The notes beneath the pieces were generated by a model. The model was given only the letters and a program-made list of their open reading frames with translations, did not search any database and was not told where the DNA came from. This document shows positions 1 to 9,837 of a DNA stretch of 64,000 bases, piece by piece (within the stretch, counting starts at the first letter, position 1; each line of letters opens with the position of its first letter). Made by a program: the position numbers and the translations under genes. This stretch comes from Epilithonimonas hungarica (GTDB taxonomy: Bacteria > Bacteroidota > Bacteroidia > Flavobacteriales > Weeksellaceae). Where the stretch lies: positions 558,001 through 622,000 of the forward strand of contig NZ_FNBH01000003.1 in assembly GCF_900102265.1 (NCBI RefSeq). The letters run 5' to 3'.

Positions 1-406
1 GAATCAAATACCGGAACGCAACATTATTATTGCTCACCTGAAATTCGACATCCATTTTTTTTCCGGAAGCCGTTTCAAACGAACAAATCATAACATTCGC
101 ATCGTATTGCACCTGAGATTTTTTTATTTTTTCATTGGAATAATTTTTACTGATTTTATCTTTTTTAGAGTTAATAAATTTCATTCCTTTTGTAAAATCC
201 TCAACATTGGATTTGAAACCGAGTGGAGATTTTTCCAGCATCGTTTTATTATTGTAAAATACTGAATATAAAGGAACTCCTCCATTATTTGTTAGCTCCA
301 TTTTTAATTTTTCATCCGGACTTACAACGACTGCATCTTGTCCGTACGTGAAACTTGTAAACCCGAGTAAAAAACTGAATCCTGTAAACTTTAAAAACTT
401 TTTCAT
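1..406 (-). CDS. GH97 glycoside hydrolase, N-terminal part (cut by window edge)
   Basis: Reading minus from the ATG at 404-406 gives 135 codons that run off the left edge. The product starts with a signal peptide ending near 'FTYGQD' and continues 'VVVSPDEKLKMEL', the usual opening of the GH97 N-terminal beta-sandwich. A stretch ending 'NNVAFRYLI' matches the 'DGIAFRY' block of the complete GH97 at 4418-6376. GH97 enzymes are periplasmic exo-alpha-glycosidases. The catalytic barrel lies outside the window, so retaining (galactosidase-like) versus inverting (SusB glucosidase-like) cannot be decided. It follows the alpha/beta hydrolase by 35 bp on the same strand and is probably the next gene of the xylan operon. 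Confidence 0.8.
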   Translation of the reverse strand, partial: MKKFLKFTGFSFLLGFTSFTYGQDAVVVSPDEKLKMELTNNGGVPLYSVFYNNKTMLEKSPLGFKSNVEDFTKGMKFINSKKDKISKNYSNEKIKKSQVQYDANVMICSFETASGKKMDVEFQVSNNNVAFRYLI

Positions 407-441
407 TATTACTTTTATTAGCTAATATTATTGATATTACT

Positions 442-1368
442 TTATTTCTTCTGAAGTTTATATTTTTTGACATAAGCTTTTATCGCTTTATCAAGATCTT
501 TTTGATTTTCTAAAAAAGGCATATGTCCAACATCAGATCTCCACAACATCATTTTAGGAAATTTTATTTTTTTATAATGATCGGGACCAACCATCCAATC
601 ACTTTTACCGTAGAAAAAAAGCACAGGAACTTTTACATTGCCAGCATCTTTTCTGAAGTCTTTCCAATAATCTTCGATGGAAAGCGCGACATTGCTAAAA
701 CTATTATTCCAGTTAGTAATTTCACGGTAACTTGAGTTCATCAGATTATCACTTTCCGGTGATGCAAATGCCATTTTCCAGCGTACTTTTTCATCATCCA
801 TCTTTTTGCCCACTTCCATCATTTTTTTTAATAATATCTCTGGAGACGTATTTTCCTGTAACGGATTCATCTTTTCACCCGCCAGTTCGGATGCTTTTGG
901 AATCCAACTGTTACAAAAACTATCTTTCATACTGAGCGTGCAGTTGACCATCATCATACCTTTTATGCTCTGAGGATATTTTTCCACATACGCCATCTGA
1001 AGTATTCCGCCAAAAGAATGTCCGATTGTCAGCCATTCTTTTATTCCCAAAGCATTTCTTACTTCTTCAAAATCCTGAAGCATTCTGTCCAGAGAATAAT
1101 TTTTATCAGCCGGAGATGATGATCTGCTCACACCTCTCTGGTCTAAATAAATCATTTGAAAGTTTTTTTCTAATTCGCTTCCATAAAATTTTTCAAGCCA
1201 ATAACTCCCTGATCCCGGACCTCCGTGAAGATATAAGCAAGGCGTGCCCTTTCCTTTTACATTCACGTATAATTTTACACCGTCAGAAGTCACAATCTCT
1301 CTTTTCTGTGCTTTATAAAATGTTGCCAAAAGAATGACTAAGAAAAATAATAATTTTGAAGTTTTCAT
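442..1368 (-). CDS. Secreted alpha/beta hydrolase, proline iminopeptidase-like
   Basis: A 308-residue protein with an N-terminal signal peptide (about residues 1-20). It has the S33/prolyl aminopeptidase signatures: oxyanion loop 'HGGPGSGSYW', 'YLDQRGVSRSS', nucleophile elbow 'GHSFGG' (Ser near 118) and a C-terminal 'DVGHMPFLE' carrying the catalytic His. The family removes N-terminal proline from peptides, but many members hydrolyse other small esters or amides. Its place between GH43 and GH97 genes hints at a role on xylan-linked acyl groups; that is inference. It starts 30 bp after the GH43 at 1399-2760 ends. Confidence 0.75.
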   Translation of the reverse strand: MKTSKLLFFLVILLATFYKAQKREIVTSDGVKLYVNVKGKGTPCLYLHGGPGSGSYWLEKFYGSELEKNFQMIYLDQRGVSRSSSPADKNYSLDRMLQDFEEVRNALGIKEWLTIGHSFGGILQMAYVEKYPQSIKGMMMVNCTLSMKDSFCNSWIPKASELAGEKMNPLQENTSPEILLKKMMEVGKKMDDEKVRWKMAFASPESDNLMNSSYREITNWNNSFSNVALSIEDYWKDFRKDAGNVKVPVLFFYGKSDWMVGPDHYKKIKFPKMMLWRSDVGHMPFLENQKDLDKAIKAYVKKYKLQKK

Positions 1369-1398
1369 ATTTAGTGTGGTTTTATTTCAATTCCGACA

Positions 1399-2760
1399 TT
1401 ATTTTGAGAACAGCCAATAATCAAAATACATAATATCCTTTTCTGCCTTTCCTTTAAATACAAAATAAACATCGTGAACGCCTGTTATTTTATCTTTTAA
1501 TTGAGCTTTCACAGTTTCCCAACGGTCGTCTCCGCCAGTGAGCGGAACTTTTACCGTGGCAACAACAGGTCCGCTGGCACTGTCCAAATGGACATCCATC
1601 GTCACATCGCTGTTATGGGTGGTTCCTACCCGCACCGTAAGTGACTGCGCTCCGTCTTTTCCGAAATCCACATTTTTAACACTCGTGTATGCGCCGCTTT
1701 TTTTGGCTTTGACAAAAACACCTGCGGATTTATTCTGATAGGATTTTACGTTTTCTGACCACGCAATCATCTCTGCCTGATTGAAGGTATACGGATTAAT
1801 TGTAGCAATCGCTTTGGTAATTCCATTGGTCATCTTGATTGGTGAAATGGAACCGTCTTTGTTAAAATTGAGTTCTTCCACACTTACCGACCTTGTGAAA
1901 CCGCTTCCTCCCGGCAAAGCGCCGTTATGATAAAAGAAATAGGATTTTCCTCTGAAATCGACAATTCCGGGATGATTAGTGAAAGATTTTCCTTCGGTTG
2001 GCATTACAATTCCGCCGTATTTCCACGGTCCCTGTGCACTTTTGCTGGTTGAATATCCAATGAATTCAGGGAGCGGACCGCCCGGCCAGAACAGATAATA
2101 CAGATTTTTTCTTTTGTACAGCCAAGGTCCTTCCTCGTATTGTGTAGGTCTTTCCGGGTTTTCTTTTCCATCCCTTTTCCCAAAAGATTCTGCAGTCATT
2201 GGCACTTCCACAATATCGCCGGAATAGGAAATCATATCCTGATTGAGCTTAACCATTTTAAGTTTGGGATTTCCCCAATACATATAGGCCTGACCGTCAT
2301 CATCAATAAAAACCGTCGGGTCAATATCGCCCCATTCGCTCTGTACCAAAGGTTTTCCAAGCGGGTCGTGAAATGGTCCAAACGGACTGTCACCCACCGC
2401 AACACCAATTGCTCCTTTGTTGTTAGTTTTGGACCACATCGGAACATACATAAAAAATTTGCCGTTTCTTTCCACGCATTGCGCAGCCCAGGCATCACGT
2501 TTTGCCCAGTCGAAATCTTTATAGCTAAGAATGCTTCCGTGGTCGGTCCAGTTCACCATATCGTTGGTGGAATAGACTTTCCAGTCGTTCATCACAAACC
2601 AGGTGGAATCGTCCTCATCGTGAGTAGTGTAGACATAAAGCCTGTCGTTATACACCATCGGCGCAGGGTCTGCGGTATAATTGGTCTGAATAATGGGATT
2701 CTGAGAAAATAATATTCCCGAATATGCTATTAAACAGAGATTGAGTATTGTTTTTTTCAT
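1399..2760 (-). CDS. GH43 glycosidase with C-terminal CBM6 (copy 1)
   Basis: Secreted GH43 enzyme, probably an exo-acting alpha-L-arabinofuranosidase or beta-xylosidase on arabinoxylan. I start it at the ATG at 2758-2760 because a clean signal peptide ('[15 protein letters not shown]') begins there; the frame stays open 24 bp further upstream. GH43 catalytic positions are visible: base Asp in '[10 protein letters not shown]', modulating Asp in '[12 protein letters not shown]' and acid Glu in '[10 protein letters not shown]'. The last roughly 125 residues form a CBM6-like sandwich with '[12 protein letters not shown]' and 'FDYWLF'. It is a paralogue of the genes at 2978-4381 and 8453-9820. The exact linkage cannot be read from sequence. 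Confidence 0.88.
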   Translation of the reverse strand: MKKTILNLCLIAYSGILFSQNPIIQTNYTADPAPMVYNDRLYVYTTHDEDDSTWFVMNDWKVYSTNDMVNWTDHGSILSYKDFDWAKRDAWAAQCVERNGKFFMYVPMWSKTNNKGAIGVAVGDSPFGPFHDPLGKPLVQSEWGDIDPTVFIDDDGQAYMYWGNPKLKMVKLNQDMISYSGDIVEVPMTAESFGKRDGKENPERPTQYEEGPWLYKRKNLYYLFWPGGPLPEFIGYSTSKSAQGPWKYGGIVMPTEGKSFTNHPGIVDFRGKSYFFYHNGALPGGSGFTRSVSVEELNFNKDGSISPIKMTNGITKAIATINPYTFNQAEMIAWSENVKSYQNKSAGVFVKAKKSGAYTSVKNVDFGKDGAQSLTVRVGTTHNSDVTMDVHLDSASGPVVATVKVPLTGGDDRWETVKAQLKDKITGVHDVYFVFKGKAEKDIMYFDYWLFSK

Positions 2761-2928
2761 ATTTAATTTTTTGATTTTGAACACTAAGTGCGCAAAGTTT
2801 TTTTATAAATATTTTTTTTTTAGTTTCACAAAGCCGCTAACGCTTGTATAAGCTGTGTGGTTGTATTGTTTGGTTTGGTGAATCTGGTTTCCGATATTGT
2901 TATACAGACCATTTTAACCACCCCGTCA

Positions 2929-2967
2929 AAAATTCTTTGAATTTTCGCCACCCCTCCAAAGGAGGGG
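2929..2967. repeat. Double palindromic extragenic element
   Basis: Two adjacent perfect stem-loops: AAAATTC-TTT-GAATTTT at 2929-2945 and CCCCTCC-AAA-GGAGGGG at 2951-2967. They lie in the 217-bp gap between two GH43 genes, just after the stop of the upstream gene. The plus strand after the second stem reads AATTTTT, but no plus-strand gene needs terminating. The layout resembles flavobacterial REP-like units, and it could also slow minus-strand transcription. Confidence 0.6.
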
Positions 2968-2977
2968 AATTTTTATC

Positions 2978-4381
2978 TTATTTCTTTTTAAAACTCCAAT
3001 GGTCAAAATTGAAAAGCACTCTTCCGGCTGTAATATTTTTCCCTTTAAAAACAAAATAAACATCGTGAACGCCGGAAACGGATTCTGAAATTTTTGATGT
3101 TAACATTTTAAATTCTTCCCAACCTTCGGTTCTAGGAACTTCAATCTCAGCAATTTTATTTCCGTCCACTTTATCTAATCTGACTTCTAAAATTCCTCCG
3201 TCAACACCTGCAGCAATTGAAGCTGAAAATTCAGAGGCGCCTTTTTCAAAATCTACCGAACGAACTTTGATATAGCCTCCCACCCTTGCATCGGAAACAT
3301 AAACTCCCGTCTTTTTGTTTTCGGAAGTGCTGCATTTCTCTGACCAGGCTATTGTTTCCGCTTCGTTTCTTTTGTAGGGATTGAGTGTTGCAACGGGATT
3401 TACACCCTCTTTGGTCATTGTAATTTTCGGAATGCTGCCATCCTGATTGTATTTGAATTCTTCAATAGACGTTGACCTTCCGTAACTTCCTGCGCCGGGC
3501 AATAATCCTGTGTGATAGAACAGGTAGGATTTGCCTTTAAAATCGATAATTCCGCCGTGGTTGGTAAAACTGTTGGTAGGTTGGCCGGTCATTATTTTTC
3601 CCTGATATTTCCACGGTCCGGTTGGTGAATCGCTTATGGAATAAGACAGACATTCGGTTCGGTCCGTCATTCCGGCGTACATCATATAATATTGCTTGTT
3701 GCGTTTGTAGAACCAAGGTCCCTCCACAAAAACATCTTTAAACTGTTCCTGTTTCTGCAAAACCTCATCACTTCTTCCGGGACGTCTCAATCCTCCAAAA
3801 GCTTCTACCGACTGTGGAATTTCGGTGATTTTCCCTTCATACGAAACCATATCTTTGTTGAGTTTTACATAAAATAATTTGCTGTTTCCCCAATAAAGAT
3901 AAGCTTGTCCGTCATCATCAATAAAAACCGTCGGGTCGATATTATCCCAGGTTCCCGTTGTCACCAATGGTTTTCCGAGTGCATCTTTAAAAGGACCTGT
4001 CGGACCGTCTGATACCGCAACACCTATTGCCATATTGTTATCAACGGTCTGAACGCAGATATACCAATAAAATTTGCCGTTACGTTCAATACATTGTGCC
4101 GCCCAGGCTCTGTCACGGGCCCAACTGAAAGACTCCAGTGAAAGCGGAGAACCGTGGTCGGTCCAGTTGACCATATCATCCGACGAGTACACTCTCCATT
4201 TCGTCATATAATAAAAATCATAGCCAGGAATATCGTCTCCGGTGTAGACATACATCTTGTTTTTGTACACCATCGGTGCTGGGTCCGGTGTAAAATGAGT
4301 CTGGATTACGGGATTCTGGGCAGAAATACCCGAACTCAAACCGCAAAAAAGAAGACCTATTAATATTTTTATATTTTTCAT
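2978..4381 (-). CDS. GH43 glycosidase with C-terminal CBM6 (copy 2)
   Basis: A 467-residue secreted GH43 with a signal peptide ending near 'SGISAQ'. Catalytic Asp in 'TPDPAPMVYK', second Asp in '[12 protein letters not shown]', acid Glu in 'FVEGPWFYKR'. The CBM6-like module covers roughly residues 335-467 and ends 'FDHWSFKKK'. The catalytic domain is close to copies 1 and 3, but the segment before the acid Glu differs ('GGLRRPGRSDEV' is an insertion). That suggests the copies handle different arabinosyl or xylosyl contexts. Inferred role: arabinofuranosidase or xylosidase trimming arabinoxylan. It lies 36 bp downstream of the GH97 gene. Confidence 0.88.
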   Translation of the reverse strand: MKNIKILIGLLFCGLSSGISAQNPVIQTHFTPDPAPMVYKNKMYVYTGDDIPGYDFYYMTKWRVYSSDDMVNWTDHGSPLSLESFSWARDRAWAAQCIERNGKFYWYICVQTVDNNMAIGVAVSDGPTGPFKDALGKPLVTTGTWDNIDPTVFIDDDGQAYLYWGNSKLFYVKLNKDMVSYEGKITEIPQSVEAFGGLRRPGRSDEVLQKQEQFKDVFVEGPWFYKRNKQYYMMYAGMTDRTECLSYSISDSPTGPWKYQGKIMTGQPTNSFTNHGGIIDFKGKSYLFYHTGLLPGAGSYGRSTSIEEFKYNQDGSIPKITMTKEGVNPVATLNPYKRNEAETIAWSEKCSTSENKKTGVYVSDARVGGYIKVRSVDFEKGASEFSASIAAGVDGGILEVRLDKVDGNKIAEIEVPRTEGWEEFKMLTSKISESVSGVHDVYFVFKGKNITAGRVLFNFDHWSFKKK

Positions 4382-4417
4382 TTTTTAATTTTAAAATTTA
4401 ATTTGATTTTCATTAAT

Positions 4418-6376
4418 TTATAATGGAGAGATTACTGCCGCAAAACCGCCTCTTCTTAAAATTTTCACGTCAACAGAATCTGTACTTTCTATCACAGAAT
4501 CATCTGTTACAATCTGTTTATCGTGTTTTCCGTCTTTGATTAATCTCAATTTGTATTTGTTATGTTTATCTAAAAAATCAAATCTAAGATTGATGTTTTT
4601 TTCAATATTTTCCCCGTTGATTCCTCCCACATACCATACATTGTTCTTTCTTCTTGCCATCACAACATCTTTTCCCGGAAACCCTTGTAGCAACTGCGTT
4701 TCATCCCAACTGGTAGGAACTTCTCTTAAAAATTTCTTGGATTCATCCGGCAATTCGTAATAGCCTTCCGGTCGGTCGGCAAAATGTTGCAATGCAGATT
4801 CAAAGACTACACTCAAAGCCAATTCGTGACCATAAGAAGTCAAATGCGGAAACTGTGAATTAGTAAAAGTGACCGGCGTGTAATCCATAGAACCGACCAC
4901 ATTTCTTGTAAAAGGGAGAATCGTATTATGAACAGGCGCAGTTGCAATAAATTCAGGGCCGTTGTTGTACCATTCTGCACCACGAACGGCTTCGTAGGTC
5001 ATCAGATTAGGATAAGTTCTAGCCCAACCTCTCGGAACCAGACAGCCGTGGAAATAAACCATCATTTCAAATTGGGCAGCATCTTCCAGAATGTCCATAT
5101 AATATTGAATCATACTTTGCTTCTCGCTTTCAAAAAAATCTACTTTTACTCCTGCAACGCCTAATTTTTTAAGCTTAGTAAACTCTTCCACACGGTTTTC
5201 GTGCGTTAACATTCTGTCTTTCGGTGTAGAAGCAACCCACGTATGGTCGCCACCTGAATTGTACCACATCAACGGTTTTATTCCTTTGGAATGAATGTAT
5301 TTTAAAGCATCTTCCAGATTTCCGCCATTTCCCATCGAGTCCCATTCCCAATCCAGCAACGTATAAGGCCAATCCATCGCAACCGCCAAATCTGCAAATT
5401 CGCAAACCGTTTTAAAGTCTTTGGTTCCGTGATTACTCGACCAATAATTCCAGGAAACTGCGCCTGGTTTTATCCAATCCGTATTTTTTATCACGGAAGG
5501 CGGCGCAACATCATCAACTAATGTAGAAGCTACAATATCATTGAGATTTCCAATGATAATCACTCTCCAAGGCGATTTCCATGGCAATGAAATTTTGGGC
5601 AATGATTCTCCTTTTCCTCGTCCGTCTTTTGGGTCGGGGAAGGTGATTTTATATTTATTTTTATCCTCTTTATTACTCAGTTTAGACCCGCAGTAACTGC
5701 CATCAACAGCCGATTCGTGAAGCAAAAACCAGCAATTATTATCTTTTATCTGAAACAAGGCAGGATAACACCATTCTTCCTGTTGAATTTTTTCGCCAAC
5801 CATTGGAGAATAAAGCCCTTCGTTCGCAGGATTCCATTTTTCTGTCCAGCGAGTAGTTTCCTGATTGATAGAATAAGAAGTCAATTCATCCTGCACCGTA
5901 AAATTTCCCTTTCCTGACAACGAATATCTAAAAGCAATTCCGTCATTATAAACACGGATAATCACGTCCAGTTTTTTCTTTTCTTTGTTTTCGAATGTAA
6001 AAACAACTTCATTTCCCGTATTATGTCTTTGGGAAGATTTCCCGTGAGGCATTGTGTAATTTTCTTTTATTAATAACGGTTTTGAAGATTTCAGAAATTT
6101 CATATCCGTAAAAGAAATACTATCAGAAAGAATCAATCCCAAATCTATTGACGAGATGGCTTCTGTCATTTTACCATCATTAAAATAATTTACCTTCAAA
6201 AACCATTTTGCATTTTCAGTATTATTTTCATTAAAAACATTTACTGAAATCTTTCCATTAGGCGATTCAACCATTAAATTCCGAGCTGAAACAGTCATAA
6301 AAGAATACAGCAAAACCATCAACAAAATTGCTTTTGAAAATATATTGATGCTGATATGATTTTTGATGGTATTCAT
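4418..6376 (-). CDS. GH97 retaining alpha-galactosidase-type glycosidase
   Basis: Complete 652-residue GH97: signal peptide, N-terminal beta-sandwich (about 30-300), (beta/alpha)8 barrel (about 300-560) and C-terminal sandwich. GH97 splits into inverting enzymes with Glu bases and retaining enzymes with an Asp nucleophile. Here 'GVKVDFFES' places Asp413 where the retaining nucleophile sits and 'MTYEAVRG' places Glu462 as acid/base, so it should be retaining. Characterised retaining members are alpha-galactosidases, some with beta-L-arabinopyranosidase activity. With the GH27 just upstream this suggests removal of terminal galactosyl or L-arabinopyranosyl groups from complex xylan. It begins 35 bp after the GH27 stop. 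Confidence 0.92.
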   Translation of the reverse strand: MNTIKNHISINIFSKAILLMVLLYSFMTVSARNLMVESPNGKISVNVFNENNTENAKWFLKVNYFNDGKMTEAISSIDLGLILSDSISFTDMKFLKSSKPLLIKENYTMPHGKSSQRHNTGNEVVFTFENKEKKKLDVIIRVYNDGIAFRYSLSGKGNFTVQDELTSYSINQETTRWTEKWNPANEGLYSPMVGEKIQQEEWCYPALFQIKDNNCWFLLHESAVDGSYCGSKLSNKEDKNKYKITFPDPKDGRGKGESLPKISLPWKSPWRVIIIGNLNDIVASTLVDDVAPPSVIKNTDWIKPGAVSWNYWSSNHGTKDFKTVCEFADLAVAMDWPYTLLDWEWDSMGNGGNLEDALKYIHSKGIKPLMWYNSGGDHTWVASTPKDRMLTHENRVEEFTKLKKLGVAGVKVDFFESEKQSMIQYYMDILEDAAQFEMMVYFHGCLVPRGWARTYPNLMTYEAVRGAEWYNNGPEFIATAPVHNTILPFTRNVVGSMDYTPVTFTNSQFPHLTSYGHELALSVVFESALQHFADRPEGYYELPDESKKFLREVPTSWDETQLLQGFPGKDVVMARRKNNVWYVGGINGENIEKNINLRFDFLDKHNKYKLRLIKDGKHDKQIVTDDSVIESTDSVDVKILRRGGFAAVISPL

Positions 6377-6411
6377 TTTTATTTTTCTGATTTCCCTGAA
6401 TTAATCTTGTT

Positions 6412-8436
6412 TTATTTGCCCGGACTTAATTTATAATAAGCCACACCGTGCGCCGGAATATCCAGTGATAATGCCTGATTTGATGTATTGATTTTGGCAA
6501 TATCCTTCTGTCTCCAGATATCTCTTACGGTTTGACGACCGAAAATCCCGAGCTGCTTGAAATCTTTGTAAGATATATTCACTTTTTCCCTTCCGAAATT
6601 GGCAAAAGCCACCGCTTTTCCGCCGTCTTCAAGGTCTTTTACATAAATTTTCAATTCGCCAATGGTCTGCAGACAAACGCCCTGTTTTCCAAAAGCATCC
6701 TGATTTACAGCAATGACTTCATCATTCGTTAAAAGATTTAAAGTAAAATCATCCAGTTTCTCAAGGTCGCAACCAATCAGTAATGGCGCAGAAAAAATGC
6801 TCCAAAGACTGATATGCAGATATTGTTCGTCCGGTTTCAATCGGCTCTGATGTGGATTTCCCCAACCCACGACTCCTACCACCAACATATCGGGGTCGTT
6901 CCAGTTGCCGGGTTTTGCGTAAGGAGCCGCTTTGTCCTGAGCCAAAGCAATATTTTTAACACTTGCCCAGGTATCGGTGATGTCATTGGTTGTTCGCCAG
7001 GATTGTGCATCGGCATCATTTCCCCATTTCCAGACATCGCCCATCCCGTATTGACAAAGATTATACACAATATCACGAGGCTGATTTTTTAATAAATCTC
7101 CCATTAATTTGAATGGTTTCACTCCTTTATCCAAATCTCCTCCACCCTGAAAATTGAGTGAAGAAACTTTATTCGTGTCGTTATCGGGCAAACCGTCAAT
7201 CACGCCGCCGTAACTGCACCAATCGTATTTCAGATAATCAATTCCCCATTTGGCGTAGCTTTCGGCATCCTGTTTTTCGTAACCGTAGCTTCCTGCGCAA
7301 CCACCACAGGTCCAAGGTCCGGGAGAGGAATAGATTCCTGCTTTCAGACCTTTTGAATGAAAGTAATCGGTTAATTCCTTCATATCCGGAAATTTTGAAT
7401 TGGTCAGGATATAACCGTTTTCATCACGCATTTTCCCTTTGAAAGACGGGTCTTTTCCGTCTCTATTAAATTGCCACGAATCATCAATATTGATGTAATT
7501 CCAGCCGTGGTTTACTAATCCTGATTTAACCAAAGCATCGGCAGCGCGTTTTACTTTATCGGCAGAAACTTCGTGTCCGAAACAGTTCCAGCTGTTCCAT
7601 CCCATTGTTGGTGTCAAAGCTATTTTGTCACCGCTTTCGATTCTTAATTTCTTTGAAACTGAGCCTTTAGCATTTTTAGCTGATAAAAGGACTTCATAGG
7701 TTCCTTTTGAATCTATTTTTCCGGTAATGATTCCGGTTTGTGAATCTATTGTTAAACCTTTCGGAAGATTTTTCGCCGCAAAAGTCATCGGTATATCACC
7801 TGTTGCTGCAACCCTGAACAAAAAAGGTGAGCCGGGACGAACGCCGTAAACGCCTGCTGAATTAATTTTTGGCGTTGCCGCAGGTTTTGGCGTCAAAATA
7901 TAAGGTACCGATGAAATCGGATTAAATGTTATTAGTTCTGCACCTTCTGCTGTTTCAAATATGGCATCTGCCCAATCGGCGTGGTCATAATAAGGTCCGT
8001 TTCCGCCGTCTGTTACGACTAATTCTAATTGTTTTACACCTTCCAGCGAAACGGAAACAGTCTTTGCTTTATCGCCTAATTTCATTATTCCGCTTGACCA
8101 AAGCTTTTTGTTGTCGCCATAAATTTCAAATTCAACTGCGGGATTTTGACCTTTGATTTCATCATCCATCCCCACCATTGCGGAAAAGCTTTTTGCTTTG
8201 CCATTTAATTTAATCAATAAAGAACTTTCTGCGTGCGTTCCGAAACCTCTTTTGAAAACTTCGCCGGCAATCGTCATAGGTTTTCCGTCCACCGAAGTAT
8301 TGATGCCGGGTTTTCCGTGTCCCTGTGTTGCCACGCTCAAATCCAACTGGTCTAACCAAACGGTTGACTGCGCCTTGGAAATATTTCCCGACAATAGAAA
8401 TGTTACAGCAATTAAAAGTAGTTTAGTCTTCAACAT
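6412..8436 (-). CDS. NPCBM - Ig-like - GH27 alpha-galactosidase/beta-L-arabinopyranosidase
   Basis: A 674-residue secreted enzyme when started at the ATG at 8434-8436. The frame is open 72 bp further, but that would overlap the preceding gene and hide the signal peptide 'MLKTKLLLIAVTFLLSG'. Domains: NPCBM (about 25-165, 'VWLDQLDLS' to 'DHADWADAIF'), a putative-Ig (He_PIG) linker (about 185-260) and the GH27 barrel opening 'PTMGWNSWNCFGHEV'. The nucleophile Asp is in 'YLKYDWCSYGG' and the acid/base Asp in 'WRTTNDITDTW'. GH27 enzymes cleave terminal alpha-galactose; some cleave beta-L-arabinopyranose. Context favours a xylan side-chain substrate. Confidence 0.92.
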   Translation of the reverse strand: MLKTKLLLIAVTFLLSGNISKAQSTVWLDQLDLSVATQGHGKPGINTSVDGKPMTIAGEVFKRGFGTHAESSLLIKLNGKAKSFSAMVGMDDEIKGQNPAVEFEIYGDNKKLWSSGIMKLGDKAKTVSVSLEGVKQLELVVTDGGNGPYYDHADWADAIFETAEGAELITFNPISSVPYILTPKPAATPKINSAGVYGVRPGSPFLFRVAATGDIPMTFAAKNLPKGLTIDSQTGIITGKIDSKGTYEVLLSAKNAKGSVSKKLRIESGDKIALTPTMGWNSWNCFGHEVSADKVKRAADALVKSGLVNHGWNYINIDDSWQFNRDGKDPSFKGKMRDENGYILTNSKFPDMKELTDYFHSKGLKAGIYSSPGPWTCGGCAGSYGYEKQDAESYAKWGIDYLKYDWCSYGGVIDGLPDNDTNKVSSLNFQGGGDLDKGVKPFKLMGDLLKNQPRDIVYNLCQYGMGDVWKWGNDADAQSWRTTNDITDTWASVKNIALAQDKAAPYAKPGNWNDPDMLVVGVVGWGNPHQSRLKPDEQYLHISLWSIFSAPLLIGCDLEKLDDFTLNLLTNDEVIAVNQDAFGKQGVCLQTIGELKIYVKDLEDGGKAVAFANFGREKVNISYKDFKQLGIFGRQTVRDIWRQKDIAKINTSNQALSLDIPAHGVAYYKLSPGK

Positions 8437-8452
8437 TATTAAAAATTTGGAT

Positions 8453-9820
8453 TTAATTAAATTTCCACCAATCAAAATAGAAAAGGTCTTTTTCCCCCTT
8501 AAAAACAAAATATAAATCGTGGATTCCTTTTACACTTTTCAGAGGTGTATTAATGGTTTTATATAAGTCGCCCTCACCTTTTCCTGTAACGTTAACAACT
8601 CCCAGCAATGGCCCATTAAGAGCATCTGAACGCACTTCTATTTTTCCTCCATAGAGAGAAGCAACATTTACGTCCAAAGATTTTACGCCTTTGGAAAAAT
8701 CTACCCCTTGGATTTTAATATAATCACCATTGTTAATTGAGGTAACGATGACACGGTCTGTGATTTTTTTGCCTCTGTTATAGGGTTGATTGCGTTCCCA
8801 TTCTGTGACCATTTCTGTTTTCAGACCTTCGCTGTAAGCCATCGTTTCTGCTTCCACTTTTTTGTAAGGGTCCAGAGTGCCCACTCTTTTTGCACCATCC
8901 GTAGTCCAGAAAGGAAGCTTCTGAATGGTTCCATCTGCATTGTAGGTAATTTCTGTGACACTAACAGACCGACGTTCGTAATGTTTGCTCATCGTCTGTT
9001 TCCCGATATTATAATTGAACCCGAAAACATAGGATTTTCCTTTGTAATCAATAATTCCGGGATGATTTCCGTTGGAACGTTTATCACTGTCCATTATCAT
9101 TCCTTTATATTCCCAAGGTCCGGTTGCAGATTTGCTCATCGCATAGCCGATTCCTTCCGGACAGCAGGTTGAAGCATAAGCCAGATAATATTGGTTATTT
9201 CTTTTCCAAACCCAAGGTCCTTCCTGATAATGAAATGGGTCGGGCGAACCTTTTACTTTGGCAATCGACGGGTCTTTTATGATAGAACCATTAATAGAAA
9301 TCATATCTTCATTCAGTTTAACGTACCATAAATTGGGATTTCCCCAATAGAGATATGCTTGTCCATCATCATCAATCAACACAGTCGGGTCAATATCGTC
9401 GCCGGAATTTTTCACCAAAGGTTTTCCGATAGGGTCTTTGAAAGGACCATAAGGACTGTCCGCCACCAAAACGCCGATTCCTCTTTGTCCTGGCATCGGG
9501 CAGTACATATAAAATTTACCGTTTCTTTCGATGACCTGAGGCGCCCAGGCTCCATTTTCAGGGTCAGTCCATTTGAAATCTTTCAGGGAAGCAACCACGC
9601 CATGGTCTGTCCAATTGACCATGTCTGTGGAAGTGTACAGCAACCAATCTTTCATCTTGAATCCGAAAGCATCGTCTTCATCGTGACTGGTGTAGAGAAA
9701 AACCGTGTCTTTGTAAACCATCGGCGCAGGGTCTGCGGTGAATTTGGTTTGGATGATTGGATTTTGAGCTAAGGAAATCTGAAAAAATCCTACAACTGTT
9801 ATTAAACTTAAAAATTTCAT
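8453..9820 (-). CDS. GH43 glycosidase with C-terminal CBM6 (copy 3)
   Basis: A 455-residue GH43 with signal peptide ('MKFLSLITVVGFFQISLA'). Catalytic Asp in '[10 protein letters not shown]', modulating Asp in 'DIDPTVLIDDDG', acid Glu in 'YQEGPWVWKR'. The CBM6-like module is in the last roughly 130 residues, ending 'FDWWKFN'. Closest to copy 1: the N-terminal 'SHDEDD' block corresponds to 'THDEDD'. It shares an operon with the upstream GH31 (17-bp gap) and downstream GH27 (16-bp gap). Likely an arabinoxylan-directed arabinofuranosidase or xylosidase; regiospecificity is not readable. Confidence 0.88.
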   Translation of the reverse strand: MKFLSLITVVGFFQISLAQNPIIQTKFTADPAPMVYKDTVFLYTSHDEDDAFGFKMKDWLLYTSTDMVNWTDHGVVASLKDFKWTDPENGAWAPQVIERNGKFYMYCPMPGQRGIGVLVADSPYGPFKDPIGKPLVKNSGDDIDPTVLIDDDGQAYLYWGNPNLWYVKLNEDMISINGSIIKDPSIAKVKGSPDPFHYQEGPWVWKRNNQYYLAYASTCCPEGIGYAMSKSATGPWEYKGMIMDSDKRSNGNHPGIIDYKGKSYVFGFNYNIGKQTMSKHYERRSVSVTEITYNADGTIQKLPFWTTDGAKRVGTLDPYKKVEAETMAYSEGLKTEMVTEWERNQPYNRGKKITDRVIVTSINNGDYIKIQGVDFSKGVKSLDVNVASLYGGKIEVRSDALNGPLLGVVNVTGKGEGDLYKTINTPLKSVKGIHDLYFVFKGEKDLFYFDWWKFN

Positions 9821-9837
9821 AATTAAATATTTTAAGA

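Noticed and set aside
2929-2967. CRISPR-like repeat array
   Set aside because: Two different palindromes, no repeated unit with regular spacers, and no Cas genes anywhere in the window.
6814-7092. Plus-strand frame opposite the GH27 gene
   Set aside because: It lies antisense to the conserved GH27 barrel and has no domain features; the GH27 frame is clearly the coding one.
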